DNA from: Embleya sp051903075
GTDB taxonomy: Bacteria > Actinomycetota > Actinomycetes > Streptomycetales > Streptomycetaceae
Length of the DNA stretch: 64,000 nucleotides
Assembly: GCF_051903075.1 (NCBI RefSeq)
Contig: NZ_CP182422.1
Coordinates: forward strand, 4,526,001-4,590,000
Direction: 5' to 3'
Part shown: positions 37,897 to 46,172 of the stretch, piece by piece
Position numbering within the stretch: position 1 is the stretch's first letter
Layout: each line of letters starts with the position of its first letter
Translations under genes and position numbers: made by a program
Notes under the pieces: generated by a model
Told to the model about the DNA's origin: nothing
The model's input: only the letters and a program-made list of their open reading frames with translations
Database searches by the model: none

Positions 37897-38958
37897 TCAG
37901 CCCTGGATCTGCTGCAGCGCCTTGCGCCGGTTCTCGTCGTCGATCTGCTTGGAGATCGCCTCGCCGCGCGCGGTCAACGAGTTCCACAGGAACTTGTCCA
38001 CGTCGTCCTGGGCCTGCGCCATGGTCTTGTCGTCGCCGACCGGGTCCTTGCCGTCGGCGTACCAGTCGAGGGTGAACAGGCCGTAGCGGCCCACCGAGTT
38101 GCGCAGCTTGCCGTGCTTTTGCTTCTTGGCGTCCAACACCTTGACTCCGGGACCGGCCAGCGGCAGCAGTTCGCCGCCGTCCTTGCCGTTCTTGACCGCG
38201 TTCGCCTTGCCCTCGGACGGGAACGAGGCGACCGCCGCGGTGGTGAGCACGCCGTTCGGGCCGATCACCGCGAGTCGGATCAGCTGTGTGCACTGCTGGT
38301 CGCGGGCCGCCGCGCCGAGCTTGGTGTCGGTGCCGTCGGAGCACGTGTTGTCCAGCTTGCCCGCGGCCACCGAGTACTGCCGTCCGTTGACGGTGAACTT
38401 CTGGTTGGGGAACAACGATTCGACGGTGAAGGGCGCGGTGTCCAGGGTCGGGTCGGCGAGCACCGCGCGGGCGGGCGGCGGCGCGGGTACGGTCGGCGCC
38501 GGGCGGAACGTCGGCTTCTCCGGGGCGAACGTCGCGGCGGACGGGCCGCCGGAGGCGCCGGGGCCGGCCTTCTTGTCGTCGTCACCGCCGGACAGCGTCA
38601 TCGCGGCGGCGACCACACCGCCGACCAGGGCGAGACCGAGCACGGTGCCGCCCGCGGCGAACAGCAGCCTGCGGCGCCGGGCCGCCGAGTCACGCTCCTC
38701 CGCCAACCGGCTCCAGTCGGGGCCGCTCGACCCGCCCGCGCCGCCGAACTGCTGTTGCCCTGCGGGCTGTTGGGCCTGCGGCGGGGGTTGTGCGAAGGGC
38801 TGTTGGGGCTGCTGTTGCGGCGGTTGCCCCTGGGATCCGTGCGCGTGCGAGGGAAACGGGTCCCACGCGTGTTGCGGCTGCCCCGGCGTACCGGGCCCGC
38901 CCGGGCGTACGCTCCATGGGCGTTGCCCGTCGTCCCCGGGTGTTCCGACCCCCGACAC
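37897..38958 (-). CDS. Membrane-anchored protein with Gln/Pro-rich cytoplasmic arm
   Basis: I do not recognise a named family. The 353-aa protein starts with about 100 residues rich in Pro, Gly and Gln (cytoplasmic, disordered), then basic RRRR and one membrane helix (LLFAAGGTVLGLALVGGVVAAAMTL). About 220 extracellular residues follow, with two cysteines (TCSDG and QQCTQL), which may form a disulfide. I chose GTG 38958 because AGGGGGCGG lies 6 bases upstream. Longer frames exist upstream. A -10-like TACGAT near 39026-39031 (minus strand) agrees with this start. It sits between truA and rplM. Confidence 0.65.
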   Translation of the reverse strand: MSGVGTPGDDGQRPWSVRPGGPGTPGQPQHAWDPFPSHAHGSQGQPPQQQPQQPFAQPPPQAQQPAGQQQFGGAGGSSGPDWSRLAEERDSAARRRRLLFAAGGTVLGLALVGGVVAAAMTLSGGDDDKKAGPGASGGPSAATFAPEKPTFRPAPTVPAPPPARAVLADPTLDTAPFTVESLFPNQKFTVNGRQYSVAAGKLDNTCSDGTDTKLGAAARDQQCTQLIRLAVIGPNGVLTTAAVASFPSEGKANAVKNGKDGGELLPLAGPGVKVLDAKKQKHGKLRNSVGRYGLFTLDWYADGKDPVGDDKTMAQAQDDVDKFLWNSLTARGEAISKQIDDENRRKALQQIQG

Positions 38959-39135
38959 ATCCGCCCCCTGCAAGGAAATGACCCGCCCCGGCTCCCCATG
39001 TGCCGACGCTCCGGCCGTTCGGCGCATCGTATCCGTCACCGAAGCGGTGAGTGTCGGCGTGGCACGGTCGGAGCACCCCCGGCGATGGCTTACGCTGGAG
39101 AGGGGCATGAGCAAATCATCGCCCCATTGCTCGTT

Positions 39136-39165
39136 TTGACCGGCACCCCCTTGACCCGGTATTGT
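39136..39165 (+). promoter_or_regulatory. Promoter of rplM-rpsI
   Basis: TTGACC (39136-39141), an 18-base spacer and TATTGT (39160-39165) fit the housekeeping consensus. Transcription would start near 39172, about 140 bases before rplM. The remainder of the 355-base gap at 38959-39313 contains only the minus-strand promoter region of the divergent gene. Confidence 0.6.
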
Positions 39166-39313
39166 GCCGGTTCGTTGTGCGTATTGGCTTGCTTGAGTGG
39201 AGTCGGTACGCCGGGCCGCCGGCCACCGGAGTCCGCATGGTTCGGAATCATCTCCCGGACAGCCAGTCGGCATCCGTCAGCACACACTCACGAAGAAGCG
39301 AAGGCTATCGACC

Positions 39314-39757
39314 GTGCGCACGTACAGCCCCAAGCCCGGCGACGTCCAGCGTCAGTGGCACGTCATCGACGCGACCGATGTCGTGCTCGGCCGTCTGTCC
39401 ACCCAGGCTGCTGCCCTGCTCCGGGGTAAGCACAAGCCGGTGTACGCGCCGCACGTCGACACCGGCGATTTCGTCATCATTGTGAACGCCGACAAGGTTC
39501 ACCTGTCGGGCAACAAGCGCAGCCAGAAGATGGCGTACCGCCACTCCGGCTACCCGGGTGGCCTCCGCGCCGTCCGCTACGACGAGCTGCTGGAGAAGAA
39601 CCCCGAGAAGGCCGTGGAAAAGGCCATCAAGGGCATGCTCCCGAAGAACACCCTGGGCCGGCAGATGTTGTCGAAGCTCAAGGTGTACCGCGGTTCCGAG
39701 CACCCGCACTCGGCGCAGCAGCCGGTTCCGTTCGAGATCACCCAGGTCGCGCAGTAG
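39314..39757 (+). CDS. rplM: 50S ribosomal protein L13
   Basis: L13 is an early assembly protein of the large subunit. The 147-aa protein begins MRTYSPKPGDVQRQWHVID and has VLGRLSTQAAALLRGKHKP and the family signature around GMLPKNTLGRQMLSKLKVYRGSEHPH. I chose GTG 39314 on family length. GAAGG at 39299-39303 serves as the ribosome-binding site. rpsI follows 41 bases later, the universal L13-S9 pair. Confidence 0.98.
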   Translation: MRTYSPKPGDVQRQWHVIDATDVVLGRLSTQAAALLRGKHKPVYAPHVDTGDFVIIVNADKVHLSGNKRSQKMAYRHSGYPGGLRAVRYDELLEKNPEKAVEKAIKGMLPKNTLGRQMLSKLKVYRGSEHPHSAQQPVPFEITQVAQ

Positions 39758-39798
39758 TCACGGCCACCGCCTGACGAACGAATAGTTTGAGGAGAACA

Positions 39799-40284
39799 GT
39801 GGCCGAGACCATTGCAGAAACCCCGATCGAGGAGACCGAGGGTCTTCCGCTCGAGAGCTACACCTCCGAGTCGCTCGCGTCGCGCTTCAGCGAGCCGCAG
39901 GCGGGCGCGGCCACCGGCCGCCGCAAGGAGGCCGTCGCGCGCGTTCGCATCGTGCCCGGCACCGGCAAGTGGAAGATCAACGGGCGTTCGCTCGAGGAAT
40001 ACTTCCCGAACAAGGTGCACCAGCAGCTGGTCAACGAGCCCTTCAAGGTGCTCGAGCTGGACGACCGCTACGACGTGCACGCCCGCATCCACGGTGGCGG
40101 CGTCTCCGGCCAGGCCGGCGCGCTGCGTCTGGGTGTGGCCCGTTCGCTGAACGAGGCCGACGTCGAGGCGAACCGCCCGGCGCTCAAGAAGGCCGGCTTC
40201 CTGACCCGTGACCCGCGTGCCACGGAGCGCAAGAAGTACGGTCTGAAGAAGGCGCGCAAGGCGCCTCAGTACAGCAAGCGCTAA
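39799..40284 (+). CDS. rpsI: 30S ribosomal protein S9
   Basis: S9 has a C-terminal tail that contacts P-site tRNA. The 161-aa protein has an acidic N-terminal extension of about 40 residues before the core (TGRRKEAVARVRIVPGTGKWKINGRSLEEYFPN) and ends with the tRNA-touching RKAPQYSKR. The start is GTG 39799, with GAGGAG directly upstream. The TTG at 39787 overlaps that site and is unlikely. A strong terminator with a U-tract follows. Confidence 0.97.
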   Translation: MAETIAETPIEETEGLPLESYTSESLASRFSEPQAGAATGRRKEAVARVRIVPGTGKWKINGRSLEEYFPNKVHQQLVNEPFKVLELDDRYDVHARIHGGGVSGQAGALRLGVARSLNEADVEANRPALKKAGFLTRDPRATERKKYGLKKARKAPQYSKR

Positions 40285-40324
40285 ACAGCCCGCAGCACCC
40301 TCTGCGGCTGTTCGCAGCGTCATT

Positions 40325-40370
40325 CAGGCCCCGGGGGCACGGTTCGTGCCCCCGGGGCCTGATGCTTTTT
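40325..40370 (+). terminator. Terminator of rplM-rpsI
   Basis: A perfect 16-bp stem, CAGGCCCCGGGGGCAC/GTGCCCCCGGGGCCTG, followed by ATGCTTTTT is one of the few textbook terminators with a T-run in this window. Confidence 0.9.
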
Positions 40371-40383
40371 TCCGGCGCCCCTC

Positions 40384-40411
40384 CTGGAGGAGCGGCGCCG
40401 AGAGGTAGTGT
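40384..40411 (+). promoter_or_regulatory. Candidate promoter of glmM
   Basis: The -10 TAGTGT (40406-40411) is strong. The -35 CTGGAG (40384-40389) with a 16-base spacer is weak. The start near 40418 lies after the upstream GTG at 40408, supporting GTG 40447 as the real glmM start. Confidence 0.4.
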
Positions 40412-40446
40412 CCGAGACATCCGGAATGTATGCGGGAGATCCAACT

Positions 40447-41814
40447 GTGGGACGACTCTTCGGTACGGACGGCGTGCGTGGCCTGGCGAATGGCCGGCTG
40501 ACCGCGGAACTGGCGCTCGACCTGGCGGTCGCCGCCGCGCGGGTGCTCGGATCACGCGGCCGGGACGGGATTCCGCAATCAGGGCACGGCCGCAGGCCGT
40601 TCGCCGTGGTCGGTCGTGACCCGCGGGCGTCCGGGGAGTTCCTGGAGGCCGCCGTGGTCGCCGGGCTCGCGGGCGCGGGTGTGGACGTCTACCGTGCCGG
40701 CGTGTTGCCGACGCCGGCGATCGCCTACCTGACCGGGCTGCTCGGCGCGGACCTGGGCGTGATGCTCTCCGCGAGCCACAATGCGATGCCGGACAACGGG
40801 ATCAAGTTCTTCGCGCGCGGCGGGCACAAGCTGCCCGACGAGGTGGAGGACCGGATCGAGGCGCTGCTCGGCACCGAGTGGGAGCGGCCGACCGGCTCCG
40901 CGGTCGGCCGGGTACAGGACCACCCCGAGGGCCACGAGCGCTACGTCGAGCACCTGCTGTCGTCCCTGCCGCACCGCCTGGACGGGCTCAAGGTGGTCGT
41001 GGACTGCGCCAACGGCGCCTCCTCGGCGGTCGCGCCGGACGCGCTGCGCCGGGCCGGGGCCGAGGTGATCGCGATCCACGCCGAGCCCGACGGCCTGAAC
41101 ATCAACGACAATTGCGGCTCCACGCACATGGACGCGCTCGCGGCGGCCGTGGTCGAGCACGGCGCCGACGCCGGCATCGCGCACGACGGCGACGCCGACC
41201 GGTGCCTGGCGGTGGATGCGCGCGGCGAGTTGGTCGACGGCGACGCGATCCTGGCGGTGCTCGCGCTGGCCATGCGCGACGGCGGGCATCTCGTGGACAA
41301 CACGTTGGTGGCCACCGTCATGTCCAACCTCGGGCTCAGGCTGGCCATGCAGGCCGCGGGCATCAAGATGGTGGAGACCGCGGTCGGCGACCGTTACGTG
41401 CTGGAGGCCATGCAGGCCTCGGGGCTCTCGCTGGGCGGCGAACAGTCGGGCCACGTGGTGCTGTTGGAGCACGCGACCACCGGCGACGGCACACTGACGG
41501 CGCTGCGCCTGCTCGCGCGGGTCGCGGAGACCGGCAAGCCGCTGCACGAGTTGGCGTCGGTGATGACCCGCCTGCCGCAGCAGTTGGTCAACGTCGCCGG
41601 CGTGGACCGCACCCGGGTGCACACCACCCCCGAACTCGCCCACGCCGTCGCGCTGGTGGAGGAGCGGCTGGGCGCCACCGGCCGGGTGCTGCTGCGTCCG
41701 TCGGGCACCGAGCCGCTGGTCCGGGTGATGGTCGAGGCCGAGACCCACGACCAGGCGCACGACGAGGCCGCGCATCTGGCCGAGGTGGTACGCACGTTGC
41801 TCGCGCTGGACTAG
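40447..41814 (+). CDS. glmM: Phosphoglucosamine mutase
   Basis: GlmM converts glucosamine-6-phosphate into glucosamine-1-phosphate for UDP-GlcNAc and peptidoglycan. The 455-aa protein has the start GRLFGTDGVRGLANGRLTAEL, the catalytic phosphoserine (about Ser110) in SASHN, the magnesium loop DGDADRC and the C-terminal RPSGTEPLVRVM. I chose GTG 40447 with GGGAG at 40434-40438. The GTG at 40408 would add 13 residues not found in relatives. glmS, the preceding enzyme of the pathway, lies 2.1 kb downstream. Confidence 0.97.
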   Translation: MGRLFGTDGVRGLANGRLTAELALDLAVAAARVLGSRGRDGIPQSGHGRRPFAVVGRDPRASGEFLEAAVVAGLAGAGVDVYRAGVLPTPAIAYLTGLLGADLGVMLSASHNAMPDNGIKFFARGGHKLPDEVEDRIEALLGTEWERPTGSAVGRVQDHPEGHERYVEHLLSSLPHRLDGLKVVVDCANGASSAVAPDALRRAGAEVIAIHAEPDGLNINDNCGSTHMDALAAAVVEHGADAGIAHDGDADRCLAVDARGELVDGDAILAVLALAMRDGGHLVDNTLVATVMSNLGLRLAMQAAGIKMVETAVGDRYVLEAMQASGLSLGGEQSGHVVLLEHATTGDGTLTALRLLARVAETGKPLHELASVMTRLPQQLVNVAGVDRTRVHTTPELAHAVALVEERLGATGRVLLRPSGTEPLVRVMVEAETHDQAHDEAAHLAEVVRTLLALD

Positions 41815-41844
41815 GCCGTCTCCGGCTGTCGAACGCGCGCGAGT

Positions 41845-42819
41845 TCACGACGACTCGGCGGCTCCCGGCGCGATGGTCGGGGGCCGCCGCTTGGTGCGTG
41901 CGGCCTGGAGGTTCCACAGGCCGCGCTGGACAAGCAGGGTCAGGGTGCCGGCTATGACGATGGCGCCCAGGTTCAGGCCGAGTTGGCCCAGCGAGCCGCC
42001 GGCCTGCGCGTAGTCGGTGTACCAGATCGCCACCGAGGCGTTCGCGGCGGCGGGCACGGTGGTGACCGAGATCAGCACACCGATCAGCGCGCCGGACTTG
42101 GCGCTGGTCAACGAGAGCATGCCCGCGACACCGGCCAACAGCGCGACCCAGAACGACAACCAGTCCGGTTGATAGATGAACTCGGTGAGCGGGCGCGGGC
42201 GTTCCAGCATGTCCCGGTCGACCAGGTCGAGCGCGCCCAGGAGCCCGGTGAAGGCCATGGTGGCCAGCATCGCGACCGGGAAGCCGATCAGCAGGGCGAG
42301 CCCGGAGCGGGCGGCGAGCCGGGGCCGGCGCTGTACCGCGGCCACGCACAGTCCGGCCAGCGGTCCGAACTCGGGGCCGACGACCATCGCGCCGACGATC
42401 AGGATCGCGTTGTCGAGCAGCACGCCGCACGCCGCGATCATGGTGGCCACCGTCAAGAAGGCCAGGAACGTCACCGAGAGGGTGGACTCCTCGGAGGTGG
42501 CCTCCTCGATCTCCTCCCAGACCACGGAGTCGGCGCTCTCGCCCGGCGCGTCCCGCTCCGCCTCCTCGGCGGAGCGGGACAACATCACGTCCAGGTCCTC
42601 GAGCGCGATCGAGCCGTCCCGGTGCAGGTCCAGCGCGCGCAGTTCGGCGAGCACCGAACTGGTGGCCTCACGGGCGAGGTCGCAGGAGATCACGTCGCCC
42701 GCGGGCTGCACCGCGGCGCCCGGCCAGATCACCAGGTGGGTGGCTCCGGGCTCGGTGAGCAGCAGGTCGCGCACGGCGGCGCTGCGCTCCACGGGGACGA
42801 TCAGACGAAGATGAAACAT
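41845..42819 (-). CDS. DUF389 family membrane protein
   Basis: This 324-aa protein belongs to the DUF389 family, whose function is not established. An N-terminal cytoplasmic part of about 130 residues, rich in Asp and Glu, is followed by six or seven hydrophobic helices. They contain the family core TVATMIAACGVLLDNAILIVGAMVVGPEFGPLAG (broadly) and SLTSAKSGALIGVLISVTTVPAAAN. A -10-like TACCTT (minus strand, 42826-42831) ends 6 bases before the ATG, so the mRNA is probably leaderless. It lies between glmM and coaA on the opposite strand. Confidence 0.88.
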   Translation of the reverse strand: MFHLRLIVPVERSAAVRDLLLTEPGATHLVIWPGAAVQPAGDVISCDLAREATSSVLAELRALDLHRDGSIALEDLDVMLSRSAEEAERDAPGESADSVVWEEIEEATSEESTLSVTFLAFLTVATMIAACGVLLDNAILIVGAMVVGPEFGPLAGLCVAAVQRRPRLAARSGLALLIGFPVAMLATMAFTGLLGALDLVDRDMLERPRPLTEFIYQPDWLSFWVALLAGVAGMLSLTSAKSGALIGVLISVTTVPAAANASVAIWYTDYAQAGGSLGQLGLNLGAIVIAGTLTLLVQRGLWNLQAARTKRRPPTIAPGAAESS

Positions 42820-42838
42820 CCCGTGAAGGTACCCGGGT

Positions 42839-43807
42839 TCACAACTTGCGCAGCCGCAGTCGGCTCACCGCGTGCTCCGCGTCCTTTTGCAGCACCAGGG
42901 TGGCGCGCCCGCGGGTGGGGCGGATGTTCTGCACGAGGTTGACCTCGTTGATCGTCGCCCACGTGTTCTCCGCGTAGCGCAGCGCGTCGTCGGGCGTCAT
43001 CACCGCGTACTTGCGGAAGTACGAGGCCGGGTCGCGGAACGCGGTCTGGCGCAGCTTGAGGAAGCGCTCCAGGTACCAGCGGCGGATGTCCTGGGTGCGC
43101 GCGTCCACGTACACGCTGAAGTCGAAGAAGTCGGACAGCGCGAGCCGGGGGCGCCCGTCGGCGGTCGGCGACGCCGGTTGCAGCACGTTCAGGCCCTCGA
43201 CGATCAGGATGTCGGGCCGGTGGATGGTCAACCGCTCGTTCGGCACGATGTCGTAGGTCAGGTGCGAGTAGACCGGCGCGGTGACCTCGGGCTTGCCGGC
43301 CTTGACGTCGGCCACGAAGCGCACCAGGGCCCGCCGGTCGTAGGACTCGGGGAAACCCTTGCGGTGCATGATGCCGCGGCGTTCCAGCTCCTCGTTGGGG
43401 TACAGGAAGCCGTCGGTGGTCAGCAGTTCCACGTGCGGGTGGTCGGGCCAGCGGGCGAGCAGCTCGCGCAGGATGCGCGCGGTGGTGCTCTTGCCGACGG
43501 CGACGCTGCCGGCGACGCCGATCACGAACGGTATCCCCGGGTTCTCGCCGTTGCCCAGGAACGTGGTCAGCGCGCGACCCAGGCCCCGGGTGGCGCCGAC
43601 ATAGAGGTTGAGCAGGCGCGACAGCGGCAGGTAGACGTCGGAGACCTCGTCCAGGTCCACCACGTCGCCCAGACCGCGCAGGCGCTCGAGTTCGTCCGCG
43701 GTGAGCGGCAGCGGCGTCCCGGCCCGAAGTCGGGTCCAGGCGGCGCGGTCGAGTTCGACGAAGGGGGACAGGTCGCGAGCCGGTCCCTGAGCCGCGAAGG
43801 AATGCAC
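42839..43807 (-). CDS. coaA: Type I pantothenate kinase
   Basis: CoaA phosphorylates pantothenate, the first and regulated step of coenzyme A synthesis. The protein (322 aa) has the P-loop GVAGSVAVGKST (about 97-108), TTDGFLYPNEELERRGIMHRKGFPESYD and the C-terminal GRATLVLQKDAEHAVSRLRLRKL. GTG 43807 is the first possible start in a frame that is otherwise open on the antisense of glmS. A -10-like GACAAT (43814-43819, minus strand) ends 6 bases upstream, so I infer a leaderless mRNA. It is divergent from glmS. Confidence 0.95.
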   Translation of the reverse strand: MHSFAAQGPARDLSPFVELDRAAWTRLRAGTPLPLTADELERLRGLGDVVDLDEVSDVYLPLSRLLNLYVGATRGLGRALTTFLGNGENPGIPFVIGVAGSVAVGKSTTARILRELLARWPDHPHVELLTTDGFLYPNEELERRGIMHRKGFPESYDRRALVRFVADVKAGKPEVTAPVYSHLTYDIVPNERLTIHRPDILIVEGLNVLQPASPTADGRPRLALSDFFDFSVYVDARTQDIRRWYLERFLKLRQTAFRDPASYFRKYAVMTPDDALRYAENTWATINEVNLVQNIRPTRGRATLVLQKDAEHAVSRLRLRKL

Positions 43808-43813
43808 CCACTC

Positions 43814-43893
43814 ATTGTCGTCAGTGGTCGCGGACCGCCCGTCGCCGGGCCGTCGAACGTGTTTCCGCCGGCTCGATGCGGACCCCGTAGGCT
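43814..43893. promoter_or_regulatory. Divergent promoter region of coaA and glmS
   Basis: The 93-base gap between the two start codons holds a minus-strand -10 GACAAT (43814-43819) for coaA and a plus-strand -10 TAGGCT (43888-43893) for glmS. Each is 6-7 bases from its start codon. Neither -35 is close to consensus. No riboswitch or ribozyme is visible before glmS. Confidence 0.45.
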
Positions 43894-43900
43894 GGCCCCC

Positions 43901-45751
43901 ATGTGCGGGATTGTGGGATATGTGGGCGCTCAATCGGCGCTGGATGTGGTCATCGGCGGGCTCAGGCGGCTGGAGTATCGCGGCTACGACTCGGCCGGGG
44001 TGGCCGTGCTCGTCGACGGTGCGCTGGTGAGCGAGAAGCGGGCCGGGAAACTGGCCAACCTCGTGGACGCGCTGACGGAGTCGCCGCTTCCGGTGGGGAC
44101 GTGTGGCATCGGTCATACGCGGTGGGCCACACACGGCGCGCCCAACGACGTGAACGCGCATCCGCACCTGGACAACGCGGGTCGGGTCGCCGTCGTGCAC
44201 AACGGGATCATCGAGAACTTCGCGGCGTTGCGGGCCGAGCTGGCCGAGCGCGGGCACAAGCTCGCCTCCGAGACGGACACCGAGGTCGTCGCGCACCTGC
44301 TGGCCGAGGAGTTCCCGGGCGCGGGGCAGGACCTGGCCGAGGCGATGCGCCGGGTCTGCCGCCGCCTGGAGGGTGCGTTCACCCTGGTCGCGACGCATGC
44401 CGACGCCCCCGACGTGGTGGTCGGCGCGCGCCGCAACTCCCCGCTGGTGGTCGGTCGCGGCGACGGCGAGAACTTCCTCGCCTCGGATGTGGCCGCCTTC
44501 ATCGAGCACACGCGCGAGGCGATCGAGCTGGGCCAGGACCAGGTCGTGGAGCTGCGCCGGGACAGCGTCACGGTGACCGACTTCCACGGCGCGCCGGCGG
44601 CCTTTCGCGAGTACCACGTCGACTGGGACGTGTCGGCCGCGGAGAAGGACGGCTACGACTACTTCATGCTCAAGGAGATCGCCGAGCAGCCCAAGGCGGT
44701 CGGCGACACCCTGCTCGGCCGGATCGGCACCGACGGGCGCCTGGTGCTCGACGAGGTGCGGATCGCCGACGAGGTGCTGCGCGAGATCGACAAGGTGGTG
44801 ATCATCGCCTGCGGTACCTCGTTCCACGCGGGCCTGATCGCCAAGTACGCGATCGAGCACTGGACCCGGGTGCCCTGCGAGGTCGAGCTGGCCAGCGAGT
44901 TCCGCTACCGCGACCCGATCCTGGACCGGCAGACGCTGGTGGTGACGATCTCGCAGTCCGGCGAGACGATGGACACCCTGATGGCCCAGCGCCACGCCCG
45001 CGAGCAGGGCGCCAAGGTGCTGGTGATCTGCAACACCAACGGCTCGACGATGCCGCGCGAGGCGGACGCCGTGCTGTACACGCACGCCGGCCCCGAGGTC
45101 GCGGTGGCCTCGACGAAGGCGTTCTTGACCCAGCTGGTCGCGTGCTACCTGGTCGCGCTGTACCTGGGCCAGGTGCGCGGCACCAAGTGGGGCGACGAGA
45201 TCACCGAGGTGATCGAGCAGCTCGCGGCGATGCCCGAGATGGTGGACAAGGTCCTGGACACCATGGAGCCGGTGCGCGAGCTGGCGCGATCGCTCAAGGA
45301 CGCGGGCTCGGTGTTGTTCCTGGGGCGGCACGTGGGCTACCCCGTGGCCCTCGAAGGCGCGCTCAAGCTCAAGGAACTGGCGTACATGCACGCCGAGGGC
45401 TTCGCCGCGGGCGAGCTCAAGCACGGCCCGATCGCGCTGATCGAGGAGGGCCTGCCGGTGGTCGTGGTGGTCCCGTCGCCACGCGGGCGCTCGGTCCTGC
45501 ACGACAAGATCGTGTCCAACATCCAGGAGATCCGGGCCCGCGGCGCGCGCACCATCGTGATCGCCGAGGAGGGCGACGAGGCGGTCGTGCCGTACGCCGA
45601 CCACCTGGTGCGCATCCCGGCCACGCCGGTGCTGCTGCAGCCGCTGGTGTCCACGGTGCCGCTCCAGGTGTTCGCCTGTGAGCTGGCCACGGCCAAGGGC
45701 CACGAGGTGGACCAGCCGCGCAACCTGGCGAAGTCGGTCACGGTCGAGTAG
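43901..45751 (+). CDS. glmS: Glutamine-fructose-6-phosphate aminotransferase (isomerizing)
   Basis: GlmS makes glucosamine-6-phosphate from fructose-6-phosphate and glutamine, the entry to amino-sugar synthesis. The 616-aa protein has the N-terminal nucleophile Cys2 (MCGIVGYVG), the glutaminase segment THGAPNDVNAHPH, and two SIS domains (IACGTSFHAGLIAKY, TISQSGETMDTLMA). It ends EVDQPRNLAKSVTVE, which is characteristic of the family. TAGGCT at 43888-43893 is 7 bases upstream, so the message is probably leaderless. A terminator follows. Confidence 0.98.
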   Translation: MCGIVGYVGAQSALDVVIGGLRRLEYRGYDSAGVAVLVDGALVSEKRAGKLANLVDALTESPLPVGTCGIGHTRWATHGAPNDVNAHPHLDNAGRVAVVHNGIIENFAALRAELAERGHKLASETDTEVVAHLLAEEFPGAGQDLAEAMRRVCRRLEGAFTLVATHADAPDVVVGARRNSPLVVGRGDGENFLASDVAAFIEHTREAIELGQDQVVELRRDSVTVTDFHGAPAAFREYHVDWDVSAAEKDGYDYFMLKEIAEQPKAVGDTLLGRIGTDGRLVLDEVRIADEVLREIDKVVIIACGTSFHAGLIAKYAIEHWTRVPCEVELASEFRYRDPILDRQTLVVTISQSGETMDTLMAQRHAREQGAKVLVICNTNGSTMPREADAVLYTHAGPEVAVASTKAFLTQLVACYLVALYLGQVRGTKWGDEITEVIEQLAAMPEMVDKVLDTMEPVRELARSLKDAGSVLFLGRHVGYPVALEGALKLKELAYMHAEGFAAGELKHGPIALIEEGLPVVVVVPSPRGRSVLHDKIVSNIQEIRARGARTIVIAEEGDEAVVPYADHLVRIPATPVLLQPLVSTVPLQVFACELATAKGHEVDQPRNLAKSVTVE

Positions 45752-45768
45752 CCCGTCCCGCGCATCGG

Positions 45769-45812
45769 CCGCCCCGCACCCTCCTCGAATGAGGGGGGCG
45801 CGGGGCGGTCTT
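45769..45812 (+). terminator. Terminator of glmS
   Basis: CCGCCCCGC/GCGGGGCGG (45769-45777/45800-45808) with an inner stem CCCTC/GAGGG, followed by TCTTG, lies 18 bases after glmS. Confidence 0.75.
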
Positions 45813-45936
45813 GTCGAGCGCCGGCCTCGGTGCGGGACCGGCCGGGCCGGGTCGGGTGCGGCGAGGCCGCTGCCCCTACCCGCCGCCCCCGTGGCGGGTC
45901 AGCGCCCACGAGTCGGGTCGCCCCCGGGATCGACGC

Positions 45937-46160
45937 GCGAAGCGCGGAGAGCGGCGGAGCCGCGAAGTTTGGGTCGGGTGGCCCGGAGCGAAGCGGAGGG
46001 ACACCCGACCCCGAGCGAGGGGCCGCTTTTCTGCGGAGGAGCGAAGCGGGGGAGCAGAAAAGTGGTCCCTCGCGAGCCGGCGCGAAGCGCCGGACAAACA
46101 GCCCCTCGCGAGCCGGCGCGAAGCGCCGGACAAACAGCCCCTCGCGAGCCGGCGCGAAGC
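45937..46160. repeat. Cluster of six GCGAAGC mini-hairpins
   Basis: The heptamer GCGAAGC occurs at 45937-45943, 45988-45994, 46041-46047, 46082-46088, 46118-46124 and 46154-46160, each flanked by complementary G/C bases. The DNA sequence GCGAAGC is known to fold into an exceptionally stable mini-hairpin. The 421-base gap between glmS and the convergent marR gene contains no plausible gene. Confidence 0.65.
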
Positions 46161-46163
46161 GCC
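46067..46163. repeat. 36-bp tandem repeat (2.7 copies)
   Basis: A 36-base unit starting CCCTCGCGAGCCGGCGC begins at 46067, 46103 and 46139. The third copy stops after 25 bases, close to the marR 3' end. Each unit contains the palindrome CCGGCGCGAAGCGCCGG. The copies are identical where they overlap, which suggests recent slippage or duplication. There are no unique spacers, so it is not a CRISPR. Confidence 0.85.
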
Positions 46164-46172
46164 CTCATGAGC

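Noticed and set aside
43808..43900. A glmS ribozyme or riboswitch in the glmS upstream region
   Set aside because: The gap is only 93 bases, contains two divergent promoters, and the glmS message appears to start at or near its ATG, so there is no leader to hold a ribozyme.
42872..45703. Very long frames on both strands across coaA and glmS
   Set aside because: Only the C-terminal part of each frame matches a known enzyme. The upstream extensions are antisense shadows of the neighbouring gene. Starts at 43807 (-) and 43901 (+) explain both genes fully.
46067..46163. 36-bp repeats considered as a CRISPR array
   Set aside because: The copies are directly adjacent with no unique spacers, there are fewer than three full copies, and no cas genes are near.
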